Part shown: in pieces, positions 45,649 to 57,405 of the stretch
How positions within the stretch are numbered: the first letter of the stretch is position 1
Layout: each line of letters starts with the position of its first letter
Source: Piscicola geometra
Lineage: Eukaryota; Annelida; Clitellata; Hirudinida; Piscicolidae
Reading direction: 5' to 3'
DNA: 64,000 bases
Assembly: GCA_943735955.1 (NCBI GenBank)
Contig: OX030962.1
Span: 4,570,620-4,634,619 of the forward strand
Position numbers and translations under genes: made by a program
Notes under the pieces: generated by a model
Told to the model about the DNA's origin: nothing
The model's database searches: none
What the model saw: only the letters and a program-made list of their open reading frames with translations

Positions 45649-45737
45649 GGCGTTTTGCAATTGAATAAAGATAATAATAATAAATAGATAATAAAGAGAA
45701 TTAAAAAAAATATTAATAGATGAGAAAGATAATAAAC

Positions 45738-45760
45738 ATTTATCAAACCTAATATCGATT
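45738..45760. repeat. Target-site duplication, left copy (23 bp)
   Basis: ATTTATCAAACCTAATATCG plus ATT, repeated exactly at 48607-48629, brackets the CR1/L2-like LINE. Confidence 0.9.
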
Positions 45761-48606
45761 TATGTTAGATGAAATACGACTATGAGCTTCATAACGATTT
45801 TTAGATAATAAAGAGAATAATAATATATCATTTTAATAGATAATAAAGATAATAATAATATATCATTTTAATAGATAATAAAGATAATAATAAATAATAT
45901 TAATAGAAAATAAAGAGAATAAGCCTCTTTCTCCTCGACACTCTTCATATGGTGGTATCTGTATTTTACTTAAGTCCTTGTATTCTATCTCTGTTGACTC
46001 TTCTGTTCATTTTTCTTCCTTTGAATGCCTTTTTACTACTGTTAAACTTTCTTCTTTCAAATTTAATTTAATTGCTATATATAGACCTCCTAACAGTTCC
46101 TTACCTCAATTTTTAGACGATTTTCATAATCTCTCTGAATTCCTTTATTCTTTATCTTGTCCATTTTTTATTCTTGGAGACTTTAATATCTCTAGTAATA
46201 AACCTTCTGATTTCTATGTTGCTAAGTTTCTTGAAATTCTTTCTCTTTTTAATTTATCTCAAAACTGTAATTTTCCTACTCATGCTCTTGGTAATACTCT
46301 TGACTTTGTGATTTCTTCTAATTATAGCAAAATTAATGACTTAACATCTATTCCACTCCACTTTACTGACCACTACTTTATATCTTTTAAATTATCTCTT
46401 GCTCAGCCTTTTTCTAACTTCCCCTCCTCTATTGTTAAGCGCTCTTGGTCTAATTTTGATAAAATAAATTTTACTAAATGCTTTCTTTCTTCTGACTTTT
46501 GCTCTAAATCTTTTACTGATGTGGATAGTTTTATGGATAATTTCAATCTTACTCTATCTTCCCTTTTAGATATTTTTGCTCCATTTAAAACTTTCCGGTA
46601 TCGTCTAATCTCTAAAAAATCCCCATGGTATGATTGTGAGTGCACGACTTCTAAGCGACTAGTTCGCAAGTATGAACGAATTTATCGATCTACTCTCTCT
46701 GTATCCTGTTTGAATAAATGGCAAAATTGTTTCTCTTCTTATCGTACTCTCCTTTTTAATAAACACTCTTCGTTTTTAAGAAATTCTATTATCTCTTCCT
46801 CCAATTCTAAAAATAGGTGGTCTTCTTTATCTAAACTTTTACATAAAAACTCTTCTCCTCCATCTTTCTCTCCTGATGACTATCTTGAATTTCTTACTAA
46901 TAAAATATCTAATATTAGATCTTCGTCTTATAATAGGCCTACACCATCTTTTACTAAGTTCACTTCTGAATCATTATCATCCTTTTCTCCTGTCACATTG
47001 GACCATCTTACAAATATAATTAATTCTATGTCTCCCACTTCTTGTTCTCTAGATCTTATTCCTACAACCCTTTTTAAAGAACTCTCTTTTTTATTCTATC
47101 CTATTGTTCTGGATTTGGTTAACTTATCTTTGTCTACATCTAAATTTCCGTCTGCCCTCAAATCTTCATTTATTATTCCTACAATTAAGAAGCCTTCTCT
47201 TGATCCTGCATCCTTATCCAGTTATAGACCTGTATCTAACATTTCCTTTCTTTCTAAGGTCCTTGAAAAAGTTATTTCTCAACAATTAACCTTCTATCTA
47301 GAAAAAAACTCACTTCTTCCTTCCTCTCAATCTGGTTTCAGAATTGGCCACTCCACTGAAACTGCTTTACTTAAACTCTATAATGACCTTATTTTAACTT
47401 CTGATTCTAATGCCTCTTCTCTTCTTTTATGCCTTGACTTTTCAGCTGCTTTTGACACTGTCGACCATACGCTTTTATTAAATGTTTTAGACTCTTCCTT
47501 TAATATTTCTGGTTCCTCTCTTATCTGGCTTAAATCCTACCTTTCTGAGCGAACTTCCTATGTATCAATAGAATCTTCTCGTTCTTCTTCTGTTTCTTTA
47601 TCTTATGGTGTTCCACAGGGCTCAATTCTTGGTCCCTTACTTTTTATTCTTTATACCTCGGAACTACCTAATATTATTTCGTCATCTTCTCTAAACAGTC
47701 AAATTTATGCTGACGACTCCTATATTTATACATCTTTTACTGACTCTTCTCTTGACCTTACTGTTGATAAAATAACTCTCTGTCTTCAATCTATAATCTC
47801 TTGGGCTTCTTCTATGTTTCTCAAACTTAATCCGGACAAATTTGAACTCATATATTTCAATAAAAAATCAAAGTCTTTACTATCTCTTCCTTCTTTAGTT
47901 TTGCCTCCCCCCTCTTCACTCTCTCTAAACCCTTCATCTTCTATTCGTAGCCTTGGTTTTATTTTTGATTCTAACTTGTCTTTAGCTCCTCAAATTCTAT
48001 CTGTCTCTAAATCTTGCTACTTCCACATTCGTCGTATTAAACAGCTTCTTCCTTTTCTCGATGATCCTACCCTACAACTTCTTGTATCTTCTCTAGTTCT
48101 GTCCAGGATTGATTATTGCAACTCTCTTTACTATGGTCTCCCTAATACTACTTTGGCTCCTCTAAATAAAACCTTCAATTTTGCTGCTCGTCTTGTTGCT
48201 CGTGCTCCTAAGTTTTCTCACATTTCTCCTTATCTTCGTTTGTTACATTGGCTACCTTTGAGATCTAGAGTGACTTTTAAAATATGCCTAAATATGTTTA
48301 AAATTCATAACTGTAATGCTCCAATCTATCTTAAAAATCTAATTAAACAACCCCCTAAATCTGGTCTAAGATCATCCACCTTTAATCGTTCTTTTCGTTT
48401 TCCAGTTAAACACTCTTTTGCTAAACGTTCTTTTTCTTACTGTGGTCCTCTTTTATGGAATTCTTTACCTTCTTCTTTAACTTCAACTAAGTCACTCATA
48501 ACTTTCCGTCGAGGCCTGAAGACGTACTTGTTTGGGACGTGATGGCTGAGCGCTTTTGTTCACTTAGTAAAGGGCGCTATACAAATTATTAGTGATTGAT
48601 TGATTG
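45761..48606 (+). mobile_element. CR1/L2-like LINE, 5'-truncated, recent
   Basis: Flanked by a perfect 23-bp direct repeat (45738-45760 and 48607-48629). The 3' end has the conserved tail GAGCGCTTTTGTTCACTTAG, AAAGGGCGCTATACAAAT and a short (TGAT)n run, also seen as solo tails at 52.6 and 55.3 kb. The first 160 bp (45761-45922) are AATA-rich filler resembling the target flank. The coding part then opens inside the endonuclease, so the 5' end is missing. Confidence 0.92.
45924..48542 (+). CDS. LINE pol fragment: endonuclease C-part and reverse transcriptase
   Basis: The frame is open from about 45924; the first ATG is at 45978 (854 codons). The N-part is the apurinic-type endonuclease (FNLIAIYRPPNSS, FFILGDFNISSNKPSD, FTDHYFISFKL). 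RT motifs follow: SLSSYRPVSNISFLSKVLEK, SQSGFRIGHSTETALLKLYN, CLDFSAAFDTVDHTLLLNVL, YGVPQGSILGPLLFILY and the catalytic IYADDSYIY box (YADD intact). The C-terminal part includes RLLHWLPLRSRVTFK. No RNase H. About 100 N-terminal residues of the endonuclease are missing, so it cannot be an autonomous copy. The absence of stops over 870 codons points to a young insertion. Confidence 0.93.
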   Translation, partial: PLSPRHSSYGGICILLKSLYSISVDSSVHFSSFECLFTTVKLSSFKFNLIAIYRPPNSSLPQFLDDFHNLSEFLYSLSCPFFILGDFNISSNKPSDFYVAKFLEILSLFNLSQNCNFPTHALGNTLDFVISSNYSKINDLTSIPLHFTDHYFISFKLSLAQPFSNFPSSIVKRSWSNFDKINFTKCFLSSDFCSKSFTDVDSFMDNFNLTLSSLLDIFAPFKTFRYRLISKKSPWYDCECTTSKRLVRKYERIYRSTLSVSCLNKWQNCFSSYRTLLFNKHSSFLRNSIISSSNSKNRWSSLSKLLHKNSSPPSFSPDDYLEFLTNKISNIRSSSYNRPTPSFTKFTSESLSSFSPVTLDHLTNIINSMSPTSCSLDLIPTTLFKELSFLFYPIVLDLVNLSLSTSKFPSALKSSFIIPTIKKPSLDPASLSSYRPVSNISFLSKVLEKVISQQLTFYLEKNSLLPSSQSGFRIGHSTETALLKLYNDLILTSDSNASSLLLCLDFSAAFDTVDHTLLLNVLDSSFNISGSSLIWLKSYLSERTSYVSIESSRSSSVSLSYGVPQGSILGPLLFILYTSELPNIISSSSLNSQIYADDSYIYTSFTDSSLDLTVDKITLCLQSIISWASSMFLKLNPDKFELIYFNKKSKSLLSLPSLVLPPPSSLSLNPSSSIRSLGFIFDSNLSLAPQILSVSKSCYFHIRRIKQLLPFLDDPTLQLLVSSLVLSRIDYCNSLYYGLPNTTLAPLNKTFNFAARLVARAPKFSHISPYLRLLHWLPLRSRVTFKICLNMFKIHNCNAPIYLKNLIKQPPKSGLRSSTFNRSFRFPVKHSFAKRSFSYCGPLLWNSLPSSLTSTKSLITFRRGLKTYLFGT

Positions 48607-48629
48607 ATTTATCAAACCTAATATCGATT
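48607..48629. repeat. Target-site duplication, right copy (23 bp)
   Basis: Exact match to 45738-45760. Confidence 0.9.
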
Positions 48630-49190
48630 ATTGTTGATATCTTCATAAATATTTATTCTTTTTAAATCTCTTTTCGCCATAGCCAGATGGGCATTTTAAT
48701 TAAGAAAAGTTTTTAATATATTGGAAACACTAAAACAAAAATAACTTCATCGTAATTTTTGCAAGACTTTATTGTTATATCATAAGTTGAGTGGGCGGAT
48801 TCAGGGGGGGGGGGAATGGAGAAACGTGCTTTCCACCTCTCCCTCTTTCCCCTTATATTCTTTAAATAGGTACTATTGTTTTTTAATGTTAAAAATAATT
48901 CAATATTAAACTGACATATTATTTCAAAACACGTAGTAGATGTTTCATTTTTGTTACACGTGGCTCGATTTCGATACTTTTGAAAAAGTTTCTCCACATT
49001 GTTTACCAATAATATTTTATTTTCTATTTTATTTACTTTCAACTTTGCCTCTGAGTCAGCATTAAGAGGCAAAGTAGACACATCGAGAAGATTTTGCTTG
49101 GAAAAAATTTATTAGAATCAATAACATTCTAATTGAAGATGTATCAGAATCAGTTAAAATTTTATTTAATTTTATTAAGTGGAAGCGATG
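48630..49190. other. Gene-free interval
   Basis: A 122-codon minus-strand frame (48713-49081) has no recognisable domain or splice context. I leave it uncalled. Confidence 0.45.
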
Positions 49191-49196
49191 TCTTCA

Positions 49197-51233
<2,037 letters not shown>

Positions 51234-51654
51234 GCCTCAGTTTGTTTTTCTGGAGCTATAAATATTATATGAATGAAATATTTTTTAACTGATTTGTGTA
51301 AATGATGGAGAATAATAAAAATAAAATATTGTTTTATATTAATTTTAAAATGGAAAAGAAAGTTAAAAGATCTCTAACTCTCAATCTACAAAAATGTTAA
51401 ACGTGGCTGACTTTCAAGCTTTAAATACAAACTATAAGCTAAACAAACAACAAAATATAAGCTATCGTTTGTAACGTTTTTAGATGCTGATTGTTGCCTC
51501 TCATTTTGATTGCGTGAATGCTTTATTAGCCTAACAAACAAATGAAATCAATTCTTTTTACACTTTTTAGGGAAGACCGGGGCAATATTTTAATGCGCCA
51601 AGGCAGGAAACTAAGGCGTCACTCACATACGTCGTGAAACACCGCATCATATTG

Positions 51655-51751
51655 GAGCGGGATTTCTTAGATGGTAGACGTCGGACTTGCAATCTAAAGG
51701 TTGCCTGTTCGAATCCCTGAAAAGCAGCCGTGACTATCTTATACCTAGTGT
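51655..51751 (+). mobile_element. tRNA-derived SINE (type I), 5' half
   Basis: TTCTTAGATGGTAGACGTCG (box A) and CTGTTCGAATCCCTG (box B) with a TTGCAA anticodon-like loop; the arm pairing best fits tRNA-Ala. The copy is cut at CCTAGTG by a hAT insertion and resumes at 53072. Confidence 0.75.
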
Positions 51752-52023
51752 AGAGACCGACCGTTTTCCCGATTCTAGGCATTTATTTTTGAATTAATGA
51801 ATGGAAGCCAAATCTTCTCGGGCTTTTGATTCATATACACTGTTTATCTAAGCAAGGATATCTAGAATTCCGTATGCTTGTACATGTCATTCGAACAATT
51901 AGTCTAATGACACCCATAAATCAATCAACCACAATAACTAATAGATATATAATAGAGATGAGAATCGAACCCAAAGTTAATAGTTAATAGTTCGAATTCA
52001 ATATACAACGAGATCTTTGGTTA

Positions 52024-52052
52024 GCGGCTGCCATTTTGGCAGCCGCTCAAAT
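52024..52052. repeat. Perfect GC-rich hairpin
   Basis: AGCGGCTGCCA and TGGCAGCCGCT flank a short T-rich loop. A near copy is at 63869-63895 at the 5' end of LINE family A, and a broken one near 55910. Confidence 0.8.
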
Positions 52053-52139
52053 AAATTTGTGGAATAAACGGTTTTGGGTATAATATATTAAAATTTTAGA
52101 ATCTAAAGTCTAAATAAAAAGTAAATTTAATTAATTAGA

Positions 52140-52334
52140 ATGTTTTTAGTGCAAATGTTGGTTGTTTTGAATCTGTCGAGAATGGCCGCAGCAGACCAAG
52201 ATGGCCGCAGGGAATCAAAGCGCTCAAGGAGAAAGGATAAAGCTTTCCATAGCAGCAGCAGTACCAGCGTTGGCAAAGACTTCTCCTTCACCCTCTTTCG
52301 CAGCCTCGGCACCAGTGGCAAGACAGAAAATTGA
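52140..52334 (+). other. Short frame inside the hAT element, possible captured fragment
   Basis: 64 codons including MAAADQDGRRESKRSRRKDK and a Ser-rich tail, with base composition richer in GC than its surroundings. No family recognised; it might be a captured exon or chance. Confidence 0.2.
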
Positions 52335-52570
52335 GAAGAAGGATGATTGTGTTTTGAGGATGATGTGGTGATGATTGTGCTGTGGTATGAGTGTTGGTAT
52401 TGTGGTGATGAAAGAATTTTTTATTTATGGTGATAGTGATTTTTTGGCGGTGATTGTCATGGTGGGGTGGGTGAGGTTGGATTATTGAGGTTGATTGTGT
52501 GTTTATATATATATTTTAATTTATATATATACATATATTGGTAATGGTCTAAAAACCGTTTTATTTAACA

Positions 52571-52651
52571 AATTTATTTGAAGAGCGCCTTTGTTCACTT
52601 AGTAAAGGGCGCTATACAAATCATTAGTGATTGATTGATTGATTGATTGAG
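52571..52651 (+). mobile_element. Solo 3' tail of the CR1/L2-like LINE
   Basis: TTCACTTAGTAAAGGGCGCT, ATACAAAT and a (TGAT)n tail match the 3' end at 48555-48606. Confidence 0.85.
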
Positions 52652-53071
52652 GATATACAGATACTTACTTTTGACAATAAAATTTTTGTAAACAAATGTT
52701 TTTACAAATAATTTTTTAAAAATGTTTTTTTAAATATCATCATTGAACGTATGCCAATAAACTTAAATTTCAATAGAATAGTTGTTGTTCTAGATGCTTG
52801 TATATGTTATTCTAACAATGACATCGATAAATCAATCACCACGATATTTAATAGATATCTAATAGAGATGTGAATTGAACCCAAACTTAATAGTTCGAGT
52901 TTGATTGAGGATACAAATATATCAGATAAACTACATAAATAAATAAAAATTTCGGTTTTTCGGTAAATATGAGATCCATTTCGGCCGAAACCGACAAATT
53001 GCCGAAACTAAGAAAATTGACAATTTCGGCGCCGAAACCGAACCGAATTTCGGTCGGTCTCTAACCTAGTG

Positions 53072-53160
53072 TATATGATGCAGTGTTTGCGACGTATGCA
53101 TTGAAAGATGTGTACGTCGTGTGGAGTGGTGCCTCTGGCGCATAAGAACCATGGTTCTCA
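53072..53160 (+). mobile_element. tRNA-derived SINE (type I), 3' half
   Basis: TATATGATGCAGTG, GTACGTCGTGTGGAGTGGTG and CCTCTGGCGC continue the SINE cut at 51751. Confidence 0.7.
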
Positions 53161-53227
53161 GAACCATTCTAACTTTGCCTGCGTCTGTCAGGCTGTGAAT
53201 AATACAGACCATAAAAACCAATCAATA

Positions 53228-53300
53228 AATATAAACTATGTATATGATAGCTCACAGTTGGCTCAAAAGGGATTCGAAATGGCAACCTTTAAGTTTATAT
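53228..53300 (-). mobile_element. tRNA-derived SINE fragment (type I)
   Basis: On the minus strand CTTAAAGGTTGCCATTTCG and GAGCCAACTGTGAGCTATC match the type I box B and body seen at 19.7 kb. Confidence 0.6.
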
Positions 53301-53317
53301 TATAATAATAATAATAA

Positions 53318-53450
53318 TGTCGAGCATTATTATAGTGGCTTTTAACCCGAACGGCTTCCAAGCCACTTAGGCTGCATATTTTCATTTGCGCCAAGTTGCA
53401 GGTCTAACGACTTATCATCTAGGCCAACCCGCTCGCTATAGCTGATTAAG
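53318..53450 (-). mobile_element. tRNA-derived SINE (type II)
   Basis: Minus-strand body AAGCCGTTCGGGTTAAAAGC then CACTATAATAATGCTCGAC, preceded by GCGCAAATGAAAATATGCAG, as in the copy at 60.5 kb. An (AAT)n tail lies at 53304-53320. Confidence 0.65.
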
Positions 53451-53661
53451 AATAGGAATGCGACGGTTTCAAATCCGGATTCGGGTTGGAATTCTCAGAT
53501 TCGTAAAAGATTTGGATCCACCGAATCCATTACTAAAGATTAGGTTTAAACAGTTATAGAAATACTTTTTTTTACAATTTATATAAATAAATGGATGCTT
53601 AACTTTCTTTCTCTATCTACGTAAGGTAACGAATCCTATAAATATATACTATAGACTATAG

Positions 53662-54691
53662 CAGTGGCGCAACCAAGGGGGGGCTGGGGGGGCTCAAGCC
53701 CCCCCAGACCTTTTCGAAGGGTCTCGCAATTTTTCGAAAATCGATGAATTTTTTTGGTGGTGGGTGGGGGGGTAATGAATTTTACAATATGCCATAGAAC
53801 AATGATATTTCCTCTGGATGGCCATCGGGTCTTTATCTTAAGAAACATTTGATATATCAACACAGAACATAGAGATCCCACCAAAATAACACTAACATGT
53901 CACAAATTCTGAGAAGAAATAGAGCACCACTAGACCTTTACTACACTTTTAAATCTTTACACTTTTTATATGTGAATTTTTTAAGCCATGACACAGTATA
54001 TAAATAACAAATCAGATAGACAAAATAACTCTCGAGCTTTCAGAATTATCCAACCTTCATGGAAAGAATGCTGAAACTGTGTAAAGACAGCTCAAAATCA
54101 CATCAACACATCAAGTTTACGTGCGTATCAGTCTGATCTCATTGTATGTATCGAACTGCAAGAATTCTTTTGAGCAACAAGCCTTCAGCCCGAGTTGCAT
54201 TATATTCTCGATGTTGTTCTGAGTCTGCCAGTTACTTCATCAGATGCAGAAAGAGCATTTTCTAAACTTCGGCTAATTAAAATTCATCTTAAGACGACTG
54301 TATCTGCATGTCGTTTGCATAGCTTGTTTGAGAATATCTGCTACCAAAACCGCTACTGCACTTCTTCCAGTAAATGAAATAGTGAAAAGATTTTCACAAA
54401 CTGATCGAAAAATTATTTTGTAACTGAGAACACATCAAAATTTAGTTGAAACTAAATATTTGAACATTTTTTTTAGACTGTTTAGGATCTCATATCAAAC
54501 TTATTTTTAAATTTAACTTATAAAATTAAAATTTATTGTACAAAATATGTGAAAAAACTCGGTATAAAAACAGCGTAAAAATATAAAAATTGATGTTGCA
54601 AAACGCAACAGCTGCGGTAAATGGATTAAACAATTATTTTTTTTATACTAAAGTTGAGCCCTTCCAGCATTTTTTGCTGGTTGCGCCCCTG
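53662..54691 (+). mobile_element. hAT element, 1.03 kb, with transposase C-terminus
   Basis: Terminal repeats CAGTGGCGCAACCA (53662-53675) and, inverted, CAGGGGCGCAACCA (complement ending at 54691). The + strand at 54195-54377 keeps the hAT dimerisation segment LPVTSSDAERAFSKLRLIK. The rest of the transposase is missing. A clear 8-bp duplication is not visible (GACTATAG versus CTTCTATA). Confidence 0.8.
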
Positions 54692-54699
54692 CTTCTATA

Positions 54700-55250
54700 C
54701 ATGACTCGAACTCAAAAATTAATTTTTTCATAAGAATAATTTGTTTTTTTTATTGTTTGGAGTACATTTATCATTGTTAAAATAGTGAGAATATAGGTGG
54801 GTTTATGTTCATTAAGCTTTTTTCATAAGTATTTTTCACATTTCTCATGATTATTAAACATTAAACAAAATTCACTAATTTCAGATTATTTTCATAACAA
54901 AATTCAATGATTTAGGAATATTTTCCTCACAAAGTTCCCTAATTGCAGATTATTTCTTAAAATGTTTGAACAATGGCTTAATTTTACCGATTTAAATGGT
55001 TTTGTAGTTTAGAAAAGTAATCAATTTGGAATACCAAATGGGTTGAAACATGAACCTTAATCTATTCAGAAATATAGAAAATCCGTTTTGGAGTTACTAT
55101 TATTACTTTTCAGATAAACATATACAGATATGTAATCATATGTAATCATAAACAATAACAATCGAGTCCTAATTAAAGGTAAACCTATTTAAACGTCTCC
55201 CATTTCAGATAACAAATATATAAGGAGGAGTCTAATAGTTGTGAATAAAT
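54700..55250. other. Gene-free AT-rich interval
   Basis: No frame, RNA or element recognised. Confidence 0.5.
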
Positions 55251-55254
55251 TAAG

Positions 55255-55416
55255 GGATTACAAAGCAGTTATTACAAAGCTGGACTCTGATAAAATATCA
55301 TTATTTACTTTTCGTAAGGATCTGAAGACATATCTGTTTAACAAATTCATTTACCAGCGTTCTTGAATTTGAGGAAAGAGCGCTATAGAAATTTATTTGA
55401 TTGATTGATTGATTTT
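55255..55416 (+). mobile_element. 3' fragment of another CR1/L2-like LINE
   Basis: Encodes FTFRKDLKTYLFNKF, matching the pol C-terminus at 48510-48540 (FRRGLKTYLF), followed by AGAGCGCTATAGAAATTTAT and (TGAT)n. Confidence 0.8.
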
Positions 55417-55671
55417 GAATGTTTCACTATTAATATGGGGAAAAATATCTGATTAATTAAAACTATGTTATTTTGCCTGTTAGCATTACCCTTTTATTAC
55501 CACACAGCTATTTAAACTTGTCTATGTCAATCGTTAATCTCATTTGCATAAGTAATGAGTACCGTTTCTGAGCTAAACCGTCTCTTGCATTGGTGATTAA
55601 TACAGAGGGCGTATCTATACTACTTGTTCTTTGTAACCTAACTCTATGCCAAAACCGTTTATTTGGTTGTA

Positions 55672-55890
55672 GGTTAACTGCACACAAAAGAAAGCACACT
55701 GCATGTGTTAAATGCACATTTGATTTTGCACATTTCTTTTTTTTACAGAAAAAACGTTAATTTAGGGTTAAGGTTAAGGTTAGGATTAGAGTTAGAGTTT
55801 TCAGAAAAATCGCATTTTAAGAATACATGTGCAAAGTAAATGTGCATTTAACACGTTTGCATTGTGCTTTCTTCGTGTGCAGTTCACCCA
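55672..55890. mobile_element. Foldback element with telomere-like core
   Basis: Arms of about 55 bp: AACTGCACACAAAAGAAAGC .. GTTAAATGCACATTT at 55675-55735, inverted at 55825-55885. The loop contains TTAGGGTTAAGGTTAAGG and GTTAGGATTAGAGTTAGAG. No frame. Confidence 0.75.
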
Positions 55891-56045
55891 TAACCCACAA
55901 ATTTATTTGAGCGGCTGCAAAAATGGAGACTTTCTCTCATGACAATGCTTCTTGATAAATATACCCATCTTTCTATTTTTTTTCTCTTTTTTTCAGATTA
56001 ATTCAAATTAATTTATTTAAGAATTTTTTTTAATTGGCCTTTTTA

Positions 56046-56087
56046 CGTCAATGACAACGTAGGTGATTACCTACGTTGTCATTGACG
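56046..56087. repeat. 19-bp perfect palindrome with 4-base loop
   Basis: CGTCAATGACAACGTAGGT, GATT, then the exact complement. The left end overlaps a TTACGTCA CREB/ATF-type site (56043-56050). Confidence 0.9.
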
Positions 56088-56156
56088 ACGCTGTGAGTCT
56101 CGTTCGAAAACTTTTAAATATAAATCTTCAACGATTAGAAATTTTATATTGAACGA

Positions 56157-56232
56157 ATGCTCGGAGGGATGGAAGCCTCTAGCAGTGAGAGCGATGTGGC
56201 AGATGAGGAGAAACTGGTGTCCCTGGAAACTA
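56157..56232 (+). CDS. Possible first coding exon of an unknown gene
   Basis: ATG followed by MLGGMEASSSESDVADEEK and LVSLET, ending at a strong donor (A/GTGAGT) at 56233, phase 1. The composition (acidic, Ser-rich, GC-richer) differs from the AT-rich surroundings. I find no second exon, so it may be an orphaned or captured exon. Confidence 0.3.
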
Positions 56233-56593
56233 GTGAGTTACGTTATACAGTGTGGGTATGAACTTCATAATATGAAGGCATTGTGGGTATATTCAGGCTA
56301 TATGAGAGTGAGATCATAGGGGGCGCCACGAGCAAAGTATTGTGTTGGCCAACATGGAAAGTCACTAATACAAATTTTGTTAATTGATAGCCTTGCCTTT
56401 AAATTAAAGGCTTTAATGTATGTAGTTGCACGGATTTTCTAGTTTAACTTTTCGGAAATTAAATTATTATATTTGAAAAAAGAAGTTTAAAACGTGAAAA
56501 AATATACAAAATATATTACAAAGCGATGAAGATAGAGACATTTAAAAGTTGAAATTTGCTTGGGTAGTTTAACATGGTATTCGGCAAGGTATG

Positions 56594-57060
56594 CATTGAA
56601 CTCGTCGCAACATGAACTCATCGAAACAAATTTTTTCAAAAAATTAAATTTTGTCAATGAATATGATTATAAATACTTATTAATAGTGAAATTAAAACTT
56701 ACTCGTCAAAACAGGCTAAATGTCGGCTAATTTACTCGTCAAAACAGGCTAAATGTAGGCTAACTTACTCATCGAAAGTAAATTTTAAAAAAATTTGTTT
56801 TTAATTTTAACAAATTTAATTTTGTGAATAAATATGATTATAAATATTTATTAATAGTGAAATTAAAACTTACTCATCGAAACAGGCTAAATGTAGGCTA
56901 GCTTACTTGTCGAAACAGTCTAAATGTAGGCTAACTTGTCGAAAGTAAATTTTTTAATAATTTTACTATTAATAAGTATTTATAATCAGATTTATTCACA
57001 AAAATTAAAATGCAAATTTTTTGTTTGTTTCGACGAGTTCATGTTGCGACGAGTCCATTG
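56594..57060. mobile_element. MITE with TIRs of about 110 bp
   Basis: The left end CATTGAACTCGTCGCAACAT, GAACTCATCGAAACAAA and the complement of the right end CAATGGACTCGTCGCAACAT, GAACTCGTCGAAACAAA align for about 110 bp, including GATTATAAATACTTATTAAT. The middle holds tandem copies of ACTCGTCAAAACAGGCTAAA, TGT(C/A)GGCTAA. No coding capacity. Confidence 0.75.
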
Positions 57061-57065
57061 CAATT

Positions 57066-57175
57066 CACAAGATGGTTGGCTTAGTCGGTTAAGTCGCCGA
57101 CGACCCGACCACGACACAGGTTGTACAAGCACACGTGGTACTAGTAGCAGGTTTTGAACCCGACCTGACAATCAA
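57066..57175 (+). mobile_element. tRNA-like SINE fragment
   Basis: GATGGTTGGCTTAGTCGGTT (box A) and AGCAGGTTTTGAACCCGACC (box B), spaced as in a class II tRNA-derived head. Confidence 0.55.
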
Positions 57176-57405
57176 TGTAATATTAGCACACAAATAAAAC
57201 ATATCTTTAAACTAGAAAGTAATTTCGTTCAAATATCTAAACGAATGTCTCCATTAATCATGTCAATGATGAAGCTGGCCGCTGGAAGGTCGCAGTTCAT
57301 TGCATTTTATTCATCTGTTGTCCAATAGCTTATGGCAAAGACGTCATTTTTTTCTCTCTTCCTGTCTTGTATTCTGCCGAAGTACTCTGTTTCTTTACCA
57401 TCCTT

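Larger units (their letters stand above)
51752..53063. mobile_element. hAT-like element inserted in a SINE, 8-bp target duplication
   Basis: Ends TAGAGACCGACCG (51752-51764), with the complement at 53051-53063, flanked by a perfect ACCTAGTG direct repeat (51744-51751, 53064-53071). Removing the element rejoins the SINE body. Inside are two diverged direct copies of a 130-bp repeat (about 51870-52012 and 52790-52905), a hairpin at 52024-52052, a small open frame at 52140-52334 and a LINE 3' tail. No transposase is recognisable. The right end is rich in TTTCGG/CCGAAA. Confidence 0.88.

Noticed and set aside
48713..49081. 122-codon minus-strand frame
   Set aside because: No recognisable motif, no splice or poly(A) context, and AT-rich composition like its surroundings.
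51655..51735. Candidate tRNA-Ala gene
   Set aside because: Anticodon arm only partly pairs and no acceptor stem; body matches the SINE at 19.7 kb.
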